A model generated the notes under the pieces. It ran no database searches and was not told the origin of the DNA. It saw only the letters and a list, made by a program, of their open reading frames with translations. This document shows, in pieces, positions 43,478 through 56,000 of a stretch of DNA of 64,000 nt (position 1 is its first letter; every line of letters starts with the position of its first letter). The translations under genes and the position numbers were made by a program. Where the stretch lies: contig NC_089280.1 of NCBI RefSeq assembly GCF_963678975.1, positions 14,521,280-14,585,279 on the forward strand, read 5' to 3'. This DNA is from Dysidea avara (Eukaryota > Porifera > Demospongiae > Dictyoceratida > Dysideidae).

Positions 43478-44657
43478 TCATGAACATTTCCAAAACTTGT
43501 CTAGACCTTTCCAGAGGAGAGCCTCTTGCCTGATACTCTCCCACCTCTCAGTGGAACCAATGGCATCCGTGGCTGGATTACAAGACTCACCACACTGAAG
43601 CATGCATAGTACTTCAGCTGTCTCCATTATTCTTGTTACAGTGAGTCTACATGTTTATGGCCAAAATGGGCTTAACTATGATACCAAAATAACCATTTAG
43701 TTCACATACCTTTTCTTGATGCAGCTGCAAAAAATAATGTGCTTTTGGGTGTTTCTTTGCAACTAAATTTGATCGATCAGAGGGATAGGAGTATAGCAGT
43801 TAGTACTGTAAATTCTTGTGTTATAAAAGGTGACTTACCCTAATTGACGACTTAAAGTGACTGAACTAGTGGCTCAAAAATTTCTGTATTTATACAAATC
43901 TCAATATTCCTGCATGATCATGCACATACTGCTACCTCATCAAATGTGCAAGTTTCATCTTGTCATATGCAAGTTTCTACATGTATATACTGAAGCATTT
44001 TACCTCAATTTTACACTTTCTTCGCGCTTCCAATTGAAACTATTATTGAATATTGGGTCTAACAAAGGTAATAGCATGAAACTGATGCCAGAATTGGAAT
44101 TCTTGGGGTTTATTTATCCTAAAAAGTGTCTTTGTACACTATTGTATGCAGCATACCCTGGTTTTAGGTTGCGCTAGCAGCAATTTTAAATTTCGTGTCA
44201 TAGCAAAAATGCCGGGACTTTTGGGAGGGACTAGGGAGCTAAATTTTCAATAAATGACCCCAAGAAGTGAAATCAATCATCAAAACATAACGAATCTAAT
44301 ATAACGTAATATTATTACTACAAGTAACAAAGTTACTAATCTTGTTAGTGATCCACTGAGTAACGCCTAGCCACAACGGAGTAATAAAGCCTACTGAATG
44401 AAGCTTATACACCAGCTTCTTACTTCTAACCAAGATTTGCACATTGTCCAACAACGCAATCATGTCACGTGATAAGGTGGTAGTTTCACACGTGACAGCT
44501 TAGGCTGTGGACACAAAGTAATATAATATGTAATACTATTATAGTTACTTTATTTTATGGGTAATATGTAACTGTAACTAAATAGTCCAGTTGCAAGTAA
44601 TATGTAATAATTATGTAACTAGTTACTTGTAAAAAGTAACTGTCCCAACACTGTATA

Positions 44658-45503
44658 TGTGACTGTCTCAGCAAAACAGCACCTAGTTTGTACAACTTCC
44701 TAATTTCTTTTTTCATTAAAATGTTCACTATCAATTGGTAATTCAATCAGAATATAGTTTGTCACTTGCAAATACACGTATGAAGGTGTTTTATATGAAG
44801 AAATGAAGGCAATCTTGTTTATGTCTATGGCATTGTAAACAAATGTACATTGGACATATACCATTGGGGGCTGCTGAAATGGAACAAATTGTGACCCACT
44901 GAACAAAAACCAGCCGTTTTTTGCAAAATTCTGTTTTGCTGTAAAAACATGTTGAAATACACTGGGTAAAAGTATGCATGCTACATAAAAATTTATGCAT
45001 GTTTTAATCACTTTGGTATGCACTGAAATGAAGCTCAAATCAATAAAACCTATACATAACTGGATTTGTCTGGCCATGGAGAGTAAGAAAAGTATTGTTT
45101 CTTGTTCATACAGCAAAGCATACATGAGTTATGGGCACTTATTTACGATGTGGTAGAAATAACATTCCATTGTCATTTCTTTCTTCTTTGTCAACACAGA
45201 GGAGTACAGGGAAAGCACTATACCTTGATAGATTTGCCAGCTCATGGTGCGCAGATTGAGCTAAGTTCTGTCTTCGTAGCTTGTTTCAGTTGTAAGTTAT
45301 GATTGATTATTTAAGTACCTGTAATTTATTTGCTATACAAATCAAGTTTATCACTGTTCCAACTGTCCAGCACTATAAATCATTCATTATAAAAGGCTAA
45401 AACTTTGACTGTCCACTCCTTTGTTACTATAGATAACAGAGATGCAATAGAATGGAATTTGAGGAATATGCGAAAATGGCTGGTTTTTGCTCAGCCAGTC
45501 ACA
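44658..45503. mobile_element. MITE-E
   Basis: Left TGTGACTGTCTCAGCAAAAC after a TA; right end GGTTTTTGCTCAGCCAGTCACA. The right flank lacks an obvious TA, so that border is less certain. Internal similarity to 6618-6850. Confidence 0.6.
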
Positions 45504-47734
45504 ATTAAAGAATTCAAACTTTCTGTTTATACACTTAATCAATTTGAGGCTTGCTTCCCTGATAAGTGGCCTGATTAAAAGTTGCATTTTTAAAATTTTA
45601 TTTTTCTCAAAACTCATGTTTGTGGGAAGATCAAGTCATATATGTTATAAAGCACAGATGAGCCTTTTCTTCATTTTGTGCATATTATGGGATGGCTCCA
45701 TGTAAGCTTACAGACAGTAAGTACATCCTATTGTTTGAGGCCCACATTGTTTGTGCTCTCACTAATATTGTCTAATCCATTAAATTACTTTTTGCATTGT
45801 TCTGCAAAAAGATTTTACACCCTCAGAATGCACTTGCATTGCAATCCACTACATCAAGCTTACCTAGATGACCCAGATATATTATATAGGACTTATAAAT
45901 ATCTTATAAAACTTTGCGTGGGCGAGATCAAAGGAAAAGGTGTACTTTAAATTTCATAAAGTACACTTTAGGGCAAACAATGCTTTATTGCACCACAAAG
46001 AGTGCAAAGAGTGTTTTAATCGCACTTTTTGTGGTGCAATAAAGCACCCTTTGTGGAAAATAAAGCACAGTTTCCCACGTGCTTTATTGCAGGTTAATAA
46101 CCTGCGGTGCTCACGCCAGTACAACTAATCGCCCAAGCCAGTGAAGGCTGATAGCCCTCGCCGCACTGAGTGGTCAATCACCCCAGCCAATACGAGTTGG
46201 CTGCTGGATTGCTTTTGCAGAACCTAAATGCTTCGATGATGGGTGGGAGAAGGTAACTTTGATGTTACATTTGTTAATGTAAACAGACAAGTCCTGGAGA
46301 TAGCACGGAAATACTTCACCATGTGTCGATTGTGGGTTGTGACCAAAACCTGCCTAAATACGCAATGAATGTCTACTATGCCAAACTATGGTGAGCTACA
46401 TGTGAGTTACTTTGTTAAACTAGTGTGTGTGCATTCAGGCTGCTAATAATTCATACAACGCAAGTTAATTACGAGTCCTAGTGTATGGTGAAGCTACACA
46501 ACTAGAAAGTTCCATAAATCATTTAAAGCATTGCCGTGAGCATGAAGCGTGCGGCCTAGGTGTACATTTAACATTTGTTGTAAATGTATGTTTCACAAAG
46601 CCCTACTACTGCTAAAGCTGGCTTACAATGTTGTGCTTTTGATAGCAAACAGCTACTTTTATACATGACCCATCAGACGCAATAAAAAACAGTATGTATA
46701 CCAACAGGCATAAACACCACTAATACCATTACTACTATAGATACTACTATACACAATAAATACACAAATTGGTCATAGTAACAAGTGCATTCTTGAGTAG
46801 GTACAACTATATGTTTAGATTCAATGTCTGAAAATGAGCTGTAAGGTCTAGTGACCAATGTCTTGAATGTTACCTTGTGCTGTGTTAGTCTAATGACCTC
46901 ACCCACTCTTGAAGAGTAGTGTCAGTCCCACATATATACATGCATGTAACCCTTTAGTAAGCTTAAATGGATGATTGTCAGGATTTGGACAAGCCGTAGA
47001 ATTAAGACAGATAAATTAATATATCCTCCACGATAGGACAGTACTAACCGTAGTGTGTGAAAGATAACCTTTCCCCGTAGCTATTATTTGTAGAACATCT
47101 CTCTCTACTCTTTGCACTTGGTTGTAATCAGAAGAGCCACTGCATATATGATTCCTTACAAAGTCTGAGACAAAATGCACAAATATCTTTCTGTTAGATG
47201 TGGGAATACATACAAGATAATTATATTAGCTAATGAGATTTTGTGAAGTGCATAAAAAAAGTATATACAATTTGATACACACCTACATCTTGTTAATAAT
47301 ATGTCAAGTTTTATGACGCCTAGTGGACATAATACCATAGTCACAATGAAACCTTATTTTGTAGCCACCTCATTCTTAATTGGGTATCTCTATTATCGAA
47401 TCATCATCTTGTGGCACACCTACATACTAATTATTACATTTTTGAGGATTATATAAGCACGCTGGGTGGTAACTTAGCTATTTCCTAGCGTGCATGTAGT
47501 CGATTTATGATGGTAAGAGAAGGCTTAGCAACCATGGTATGAGTTTTCTCCACTGTGGACTTGTGGTGTACTATTATGTAATAATCTCTTTGATTAGTGA
47601 TTAACTTTAGTAATACAGGAAGATGGTATACTATCTGCTTAATTCATTTGCTATGTGTGCTGTAAATAATATTGCGTGGCCAGTCTATTCAAGTATACGT
47701 AACTGTTTGATGCTCCATCACATGTTAAAATATA
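45504..47734. repeat. Repeat-bearing intergenic DNA with family M copy 2 and a strong hairpin
   Basis: 45981-46005 and 46022-46046 are near-perfect inverted copies (TGCTTTATTGCACCACAAAG...), making a 25-bp stem with a 16-base loop. About 46080-46510 is family M copy 2. The rest (46.5-47.7 kb) shows nothing I can name. Confidence 0.5.
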
Positions 47735-48348
47735 TGTGACCCAGTCTGGGAAAACTGGTCTTATCGCCTATTTAAAAGTATCGAGAAATGCCAGTTTTAA
47801 GTATTCAGTGTGTTGTAGCTTGCCAATGATAGAAGCTACGTGTACCAAATTTTCACATGTTTTACTTACCTTCAAAAGCATCCACAGTAGAAGTAGCCAA
47901 CACTTACGTTTCCCACCATTTTAGGTAGTTTTTAAATCGATGTTAGCTCTACCAGTCAAATTCCAAAAAGGGTGGGAGGTGGGAGCCGGAGATGGGTAAA
48001 GGATCATTTTAAAAAATTAAAGAGGAAGGCGTAGGGATGATTTAGGCCAAGTTATGGGCCAGGTCTCAAAACTGGCTAAAATGAAAGGACATTTATAACA
48101 CAAGTCTTTATTCAACACCACAGAGCTATACAGCCACACACAGCCATCCCCAGTCTGGCCAGAACTCCATTGAGGCCTCAAACCGTTCATACGGATCGCC
48201 ACTGTGCTTGGGAAAAGCAGCCAGCAAAAGCAAACCACTCCAGTCTTCTAATTTTGATTATAGTTTATTAATGTAGTTTTGTGTTCTCAGTGAAAAATCA
48301 AATCTGCTGTCATGGGCAATAATACCAGTTTTCCCAGACCCAGTCACG
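47735..48348 (+). mobile_element. MITE-B copy 3
   Basis: Left TGTGACCCAGTCTGGGAAAA after TA (47733-47734); right end CCCAGTCACG before TA (48349-48350), with the last base of the usual CACA changed. More diverged inside than copies 1 and 2. Confidence 0.8.
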
Positions 48349-48350
48349 TA

Positions 48351-49039
48351 TGTAGGGTAGGAGTTGCAGGCTTTTAATCTTGCTGTATGTTATAAATTTA
48401 CTCTATTGTATGGTAATGTTAAATATTACTTGATGAGTTTAAATTCAGTAAACCATATAGCTAGTCAGTTTATCAGTCAAAGAAATACTTATTGCAAACA
48501 TTCGTAGTGGCAAAACACTCATTTTACCTTCTTTATTGTAAAGTCATACAAACCTGCTATCCCAGCATCTTCATACACAACAGGCACCTCTACTATAATT
48601 AGTTAAACATTGCAGCAGACTAATTATTTGCTATGAAATATTAATACTGGGTAGCAAGACTAAAGCTGCAATCACCATGTTCCAGAGTAGAATCCCCCGT
48701 TTAAAGTCTGGATTCTCCACCGTACCTTCACTAACTAATGCCATCAGCTCAAGTAGGTAGTCATAGTCTCAACAGCAATCCACAAATAATTTAAGTGGTG
48801 ATTGTGATAATTATTTTGACTTCAGTACATCATGTTAAAGTATTGGTGTATCATGTTACATACATGTGGGTATGATAGTCATCATGCATGTCTATCAATC
48901 AGCAAGTACATTACATGTATTGGATCAAGTCAAAGTGTACATTAGCATGTTATGTAAGTTGTACAGGCTCAAGTTATACTACAAGACAAAACATATTGTA
49001 CTGTATAGTGGGTTTGCACTTTCCCCACAAAAAAAGTCT
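48351..49039. other. Intergenic, nothing recognised
   Basis: Short ORFs only, with no domain or repeat structure that I can identify. Confidence 0.4.
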
Positions 49040-49440
49040 TGCCTTGACAGTATTTGTTAGGTATCGTCAAGCCCAAAAGTTCCTTCAGTGCAACTTTGAA
49101 TGCTTCCAGTAAGTTGCTATGGAAACTTAATATTATTTAAATTTTGTAGAAACCAAATTTCTATGACCGACTTATTTGCTTACTTACTCATTGATGCCTT
49201 CAGCGAACATATAACTCAATAACAGGTAAGATTATGGGCTTGTTGTTTCTGCCACAACAGGTACCATTTGGTATACTGCAGTATGTACAATGTACTCATC
49301 TTAAACTTAGACTTGTACTTTTGTCCTCCTTTGTGCCATTTCTTTTTGCTAACAGCACAACTATGAAGTATCAATTTGTAGTAGTGCATCATGGTTCCAT
49401 ATGTCACATAAGAATGTATACTAAAGGGACTTCACAATTG
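49040..49440. repeat. Repeat family R, copy 3 (partial)
   Basis: Follows copy 1 from GTCAAGCCCAAAAGTTCCTTC to GTGCCATTTCTTTTTGCTA, with many differences. The 5' end is missing. Confidence 0.55.
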
Positions 49441-49721
49441 CTGAAAAATTGGGCACAGTAGCATCAGATAGATTTTATCCGTACACTTGCTATCGGGAAC
49501 CCCACCAAGGAATAAGTGTCCCCTTTACTTGTAAGTAATTGCTCAATCAGCATCCCAGCTGATTTATATAGCAACTAATTAACAATTAATAGATATTTTA
49601 GGTTGGGCTGATTTTTATGTCGTAACGAAATTACCAAGTGGGAGTCTTTACAGAAGTGCTGAACGTTGTTCCGTATGTACTTGAGAAAAAAAAACCTATG
49701 TTATCATACAGTACGATAGTA

Positions 49722-50250
<529 letters not shown>

Positions 50251-50667
50251 AGTTCGCTTAAGATAAAACCTTTGGTATATTGATAAGCATACAATGCTTG
50301 CACTATTGTCTTACCTTTTATCCTTCTTTACCATGGCCATCAGTCAAGGTTCTACCGCTGAGTGTTAATAGACTACAGTACGGCTTCCATACCAGTGTAT
50401 ATTGCATCAAACTATTCGAATACACATGGTCGCCGGTTGCACCAAAAACACACGCGTATACGTGACTTGCTGTTGATATAGATCAGAGAGAGCAACTCAC
50501 GGCAAACTATATAGCAATGTGTAAGTCAATAAATATAGTTTATTTAGTAACAATGTTAAACTGAGTTGGGTCATCCAGGTCCTGCTTTACAGATTATTCG
50601 GCCCACGTGCTAAATTAAATGTGGACGTGTTACTACATGTCATAGCGTAGCTTTGCTTCTTTCATGA

Positions 50668-50875
50668 GCCACACCCACTTACATAAAATACAGTCTGTAG
50701 ACATATGGTAGCCATGTCCATTCATCAGTGTGTAGGTATGCATGAATCCATGCCCACTTACGTAAATTACTGTCTGTAGACATATGGTAGCCATGCCCAT
50801 TCATCAGTCCGTAGGTATGCACGAATCCACATCCATTATTGTCTGCAGGCTTATGTAGAGCCACGCCCACTGATC
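50668..50875. repeat. Minisatellite, 79-bp units, about 2.5 copies
   Basis: The phrase GACATATGGTAGCCATG recurs 79 bp apart (50700 and 50779); the third unit is partial and diverged (GAGCCACGCCCAC). Related dispersed sequence lies at 30.1-30.7 kb. Confidence 0.7.
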
Positions 50876-50969
50876 ATTTGTTATTGTATGAGTCATAGTC
50901 TAGTATAATAGTGCTGTGATTAACTCAGCAGATATTTAGTGGTCATGAGCTTGCAAAAAAACTTCACAA

Positions 50970-51272
50970 ACAAGTATAAGAAAAAAATTGGAATTTTAAA
51001 TTAGATTAGGGACAGTGTATAATGCTGCAATAAAAAGTACTGAAACAAGCTGGATCGGAGTAGTATGTAATGTCCAAATACTGTAAAACAATAAGAAGTG
51101 AATATCCCTACTGTGCATTGAGTGTAGCATAGTAGGGATATTCACTTCTTATTGTTTTACAGTATTTGGACATTACGTACTACTCCAATCCAGCTTGTTT
51201 CAATACTTTTTATTGCAGCATTATACACTGTCCCTAATCTAATTTAAAATTCCAATTTTTTCTTATACTTGT
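50970..51272. mobile_element. Fold-back family F member with near-perfect 142-bp arms
   Basis: The left arm from ACAAGTATAAGAAAAAAATT and the right arm to its complement are almost identical, around a loop at 51113-51130. Ends resemble the elements at 31818 and 37515, but the interior differs. Confidence 0.85.
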
Positions 51273-52105
51273 ACAATATTGCATGTTGTACTTTGCATGG
51301 GAGAAGTGCTGCTGTGTATATAGCTGTACTATATGAGTCATACAATACAGTTATACACACAATTTGGAAATACAGTAGAGTTATGGAGAACAGTTATGGA
51401 AGGAATGTCACGAAAACAATCCCACTCAGACATCACAATTGATCAGGTGTACAACACTGTAAATCGCTAAAACTAGCCAGTCTAATCCTACCAGTTGGTT
51501 CTACGTACAACTAGAAATAGATTACTCACTTAGTGATAGTCTTATCACCAAAAATTGTAAGTGGTTTGGGCACACGAGATGAATGCTTTGAGCAAGGATT
51601 GAAGCACTGCCTATGCTTGTGTGCAAAAATACGGCACTCGGGGGTGTCTCGAGTGTAGTAGCCTCTCAACTTGCCCTGTGCTGTACACACATGGCAGTGC
51701 TTTATAACTTGTAATCTCTTCTAATTTTTGCCATCCTACATATGTAGTAATTGTTTGACTATTGTCTATGGCTCTTACTGTTGTCTTAATTGATGTCTAT
51801 TACATAAACTAATCACTGCTGTATAGCCCCGAATTTCATGGTATCAAATTGTTGTGATTTATTGTATCAAAAATAAACTTCTCTGACAATATTTGAAAAC
51901 AAGACTTCAGGTCACTGAAAATTCTGTTGAGCTATCCTGGTGAGGGAAGTAGCAAGCAATAGTGTTATGAATAAGGTGATGGTGACCATTGTGATGAGCA
52001 AACAGATGTGATGAGCAAACAGATGTGACTGCTTTATTCCAGCCTGTGCTAAGCCAAAAGTGATGATCCAATTTGTGGGTAGCTATTTAATTGTGACAAA
52101 GGTTA
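51273..52105. other. Intergenic, nothing recognised
   Basis: No gene or clear repeat. A small direct repeat (GATGAGCAAACAGATGTGA) occurs near 51995-52028. Confidence 0.4.
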
Positions 52106-52113
52106 CAATTTAC

Positions 52114-52478
52114 TATGGCTGAAACAATCATGGTTTTTTAGTATTCGAGTACTCTCTAGAGTTAATGATCGAGTACTCACGAATACTAACTACTTGTAGT
52201 CATATTCATTTAACATGTTTCGTACCAACCTTAAACAGTTTACAGCTTTTCAAGTAACAACAATGAATACACTGTATCAAAGTACTGAAAGTGACCCTGA
52301 CAAAAAAAAAATTTACCAATCAAACTCTGCAGTCTTCATTGTGTCACTTCCTGATGACAAATACATCATGTGAGCTGGGTCACATGATCTTAACAAGTAC
52401 TCGAGTACCAATTTTACTATCCGAGCTCCAAAATCCTTAACAAGTACTCGCCAAGTATTAGTATTTGTTTCAGCCCTA
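52114..52478. mobile_element. hAT-type MITE with perfect 8-bp target duplication
   Basis: Left TATGGCTGAAACAA, right end complementary to TAGGGCTGAAACAA. Flanks are CAATTTAC on both sides (52106-52113, 52479-52486). 365 bp. Subterminal GAGTACT/AGTACTCG words recur at both ends. No ORF. Confidence 0.85.
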
Positions 52479-52691
52479 CAATTTACCGTGCTACCTAGAA
52501 TTGTATACTCATTATTACTTATTTACCATACTTATTATTCTACGCAATTTATCTTGCATTGCGTAGAATAATAATAGATGGCTTAAGTCTACATCAGTCA
52601 CTTGTAATAAGACATGTGAATTATATAACACAACGTAATAAAAAAGTGAATAAATCTTTTGTGATTCACAAAAATTGGCATAACTAAACTA

Positions 52692-53207
52692 CCGTATGGA
52701 GGGAAACTTTGGCTCCATTAAAATTTGGCGAATGACCATGAATTCGCCAAATTTTCACCATCCAAATATTTTGTTGGTGAAGAAATAGCAAACCAAGCCT
52801 CGAACTAATCAATTTTGTGCTCGACCAAGGGCTACTGGGCCAGGCATCACACAAAAGCCAAGCTTGCCTTGAATACCTCACTAGGTAGCTAGTTACTGTA
52901 CACGTGGTATCTGCAAACCTCACCTCAAAACGGACATGACAAGTAGCAAGTCCTTCCATATTAGTACGATATTCACTATTCCAGAGGGTGTAGATCTACT
53001 GTCTATATAGTATTACCTTTTAGACTAGTTGATAGCGCCGAAGAGGCATGGCACTCCCAGTTCTCACTTCAGACACAGCGATTAATAATCTAATTAATTA
53101 AACAGGGCGTGCGCTCTGCTAACAATTCGCCAAATTTTATTATTCTAACGGTGATATTTTGCTTGATTCGCCTAATTTTTCCTCCTCCAAAGTTTCCCTT
53201 CATACGG
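52692..53207. mobile_element. TA-flanked MITE-I
   Basis: 516 bp; left CCGTATGGAGGGAAACTTTG, right end complementary to CCGTATGAAGGGAAACTTTG; TA at 52690-52691 and 53208-53209. Near the ends are AAATTTGGCGAA words like those in the terminal repeats of the pogo-like element at 2586-5921. Confidence 0.85.
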
Positions 53208-53209
53208 TA

Positions 53210-54297
53210 TTTGAACTAAGCAATAAAAGTGATTTTGGCATAACAAAGTTACATAACAAGTAGATGTCAGATTTCATAATATCAATGCTGCAGGCAAATT
53301 ACACATGCATTACCCTTTGATCCTATAACAAATGATGGACTGTTATACAATAGCAGATATATACATAGTATCCAGCAACATGAAGTTGAAGAACTAATAA
53401 AGTGATATTCATTTTCATTAGACAAAGTGGTCACCTGTGTGGTGTGATGTTCAGCCAATCAATTAACCAATTACTGCAGGGAAATCATAAATACAATGGT
53501 ATATAATGTTGTATTACATGAAAGCCCATTACACCTCCCTCTAATTCAGAACGGCTGTTACTAACCATTCAAACGCTCATGCATTGCCGATGTTACAGGT
53601 GTGTAGTTGCCATCTTTCGTATCACCTCAGAGCGTGACCTCTATTGGACATGAGCATGGCACTGCAGGATTTAGAGACCATGTTTTCAGCCAATAAAATT
53701 TCAATATCAAACTTGTAGTCTAAAATGTTGTATATAGTACATGTAATAATGTATGATTCTCAAGTTTTATAGTGAATGGTTTTCACCTCAAAAGGCACAC
53801 AAACTTGTGTATGTTTCGCCTATGAGAAATAATGCAAATAATTAAGAAGGCCCACCACAATGTGATTTAATCCATTATAACACTGTTATGCTAAAGTGAT
53901 GTTTATGGACAATAACTGGTCATCAGTAGGGTGCGTATGTGGTTAGTTATCCAAATTAATTCATAAGTACATTCATGTGCTGTAGCATACCTTGCTAATT
54001 GCGTGTACATAATTTTAATTCAATATGTAATTTGGTTTTGGGCTGAGCGTACCCATCTGGTCATGTACAAATTCATTTGACAGTTCTTTAGAAGTCCTAA
54101 ATGTATGATCTACCCTGTGACTATTTTGCTTTCACAAATAATCCTTGTTTATTCTTCACAGACTGGATTTGGCAAGAGTAGAGTCCATTGAGGTTTATAC
54201 TTGCTGTTGTATCACTGGCTGGTATGTCATGGATAAATCTACATGTGTAAGCACCTGACTGTATTACAAGTGCTGTTTATGAAGCCATTTAAACTTA
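53210..54297. other. Intergenic, nothing recognised
   Basis: No ORF above 60 codons on either strand and no repeat structure that I can see. Confidence 0.45.
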
Positions 54298-54299
54298 TA

Positions 54300-54928
54300 T
54301 GTGACCCAGTCTGACAAAACCGGGCTTATCGCCTATTTAAAAGTATGTAGAAATGCCGGTTTTAAGTATTTAGTGTGTTGTAGCTCGCCAATGGTTGAAG
54401 CTATGTGTACCAAATTTTCACACGTTCCTTACCTTCCAGAGCATCCACAGTGCAAGTAGCCAACAACTAAGTTTCCCGCCATTTTAGATAGTCTTTAAAC
54501 CGAAGTTGACTGTATCAGGCGAGCTGCAAATTGGGTGGGAGGCAGGGGCCCTGGAAGGTGGGAAAGATGGTGTTCAAAAATTGAAAAGGAAGGCCAAGGG
54601 ATGAATTAGGCCACGTTTTGAGCTATTGAGGTCTCAAAACTGGCTAAAATGAAAGGAAATTCACAGCAAAGGTACTTATTCAGTGCCACAGAGCTGTACA
54701 GCCCCATACAGTCATTCCCAGGCTGACCAGAGCTCCATTAAGGCCCCAGACCACACGTACGGATCGCCACTGGGCTTGGGAAAAGCAGCCAGCAAAACCA
54801 AACCACTAAAGTCTAGCTGATTTTAAGTGTGGAATTAGATAGTTTATTCATGTAGCTGTGTGTCCTGGGTGAAAAATGGAATCTGCTGACATGGGCGATA
54901 AGACCGGTTTTTCTCAGACTGGGTGACA
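54300..54928 (+). mobile_element. MITE-B copy 4
   Basis: Left TGTGACCCAGTCTGACAAAA after TA (54298-54299); right end CAGACTGGGTGACA before TA (54929-54930). Interior very similar to copies 1 and 2. Confidence 0.85.
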
Positions 54929-55416
54929 TATGAGGGTGTGACTGTGATCATCCATAGTATAAACTTAAGTATATAAGTATGTGAATGTGTGTAATAAATT
55001 ATTTTATGGGGATTTGTGGTTGATTAATGTTACATGTAAAATTGGTGGGTATTTACTGGACGACTTAATTTTTGCTAACAGAGGCTTGCTGTAGTAACTA
55101 TGACATTTGTCCAAGGACAGGAATCCAAATGTCATTATAAACATGACAACTGCTTTCCTCTCTTTTGCCATCATGTATCTAACAGCATAGGTCACTGGTT
55201 ATCAATCACCTAAGGTTTAATGTGCCATAACTCAGGGCTCAGGCATCAAACATGGTAGAACAGTAAAAATTTTGACAGAGCTGTGTGTATTATCTCCCAG
55301 CACTCACAACAAAACCTTATCCCACAATCAACAGTAGTGCTAAAACAAATAGCAATTTTTACTATTTGAATAGTTGTGTCAATTATATTCTTTAAGCATG
55401 AATAAAATAATACCAA

Positions 55417-56000
55417 GAGTTAATAATAAGAGAGGAGTGTCTAACGCTGTATAGTCCCGTAATAGATGATTGTGCAGAAGTTAAACGGCTTCTTTTCCAT
55501 GTAATGTATAAGCTTCTAGTATTTGTTCGTTTCGTTACCGCAATTAGTTTAGCTGCACCATGATGAATCCTCGAGAATATTCGAAGACTGAACCAAAGAC
55601 TGAGCTGTTGCATACAGGGAACAGTGCTCCTTCAATTGAAGAATGCTCAGAGGTAGGGTAACATGACGACGCAGTGAAAATTCGAAGCAATACTCCGCCT
55701 AGCTTCAGTTCAGTGTTATTGGTTTCTCAGACGTGCTCCTCCAGAGTTATGTTCGAGGTTAACAGCCATGCTTCTTTACACAACAGAGCAATGCTCTCGG
55801 ACTCAAATGCTTTTCGTGGTGAACTTGAACATTGAACGCACGCCCTTGTGTCTGGGATAGTCTTTGTGGTTAAATGCGAAAATATACTAGCCAGTCTGTA
55901 CGTTACGCGGAAAGGAAGCCGTTTAACTTCTGCACAATCATCTATTACAGGACTATACGGCGTTAGACACTCTCCTCTCTTATTATTAACTCTTGATAAT
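55417..56000. mobile_element. Fold-back element with ~130-bp arms
   Basis: The left arm (from AGAGTTAATAATAAGAGAGG) and the right arm (to its complement near 55998) share GCAGAAGTTAAACGGCTTCC-type sequence in inverted order. The middle, about 300 bp, has no clear ORF. Short ORFs in both arms are mirror products of the repeat. Confidence 0.7.

Larger units (their letters stand above)
41424..44653. mobile_element. 3.2-kb palindromic hAT-like element
   Basis: The ends are CAGTGTTGGG and its complement, followed inward by TAAC/GTTAC-rich sequence. The flanks are an exact 8-bp duplication TATATGTG (41416-41423 and 44654-44661), typical of hAT elements. Inside, 41558-42930 and 42944-44287 are inverted copies of one another, with a 13-base loop (42931-42943). 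Each arm carries one copy of the same ORF, reading toward the centre. The right duplication overlaps the terminal repeat of MITE-E. Confidence 0.85.
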
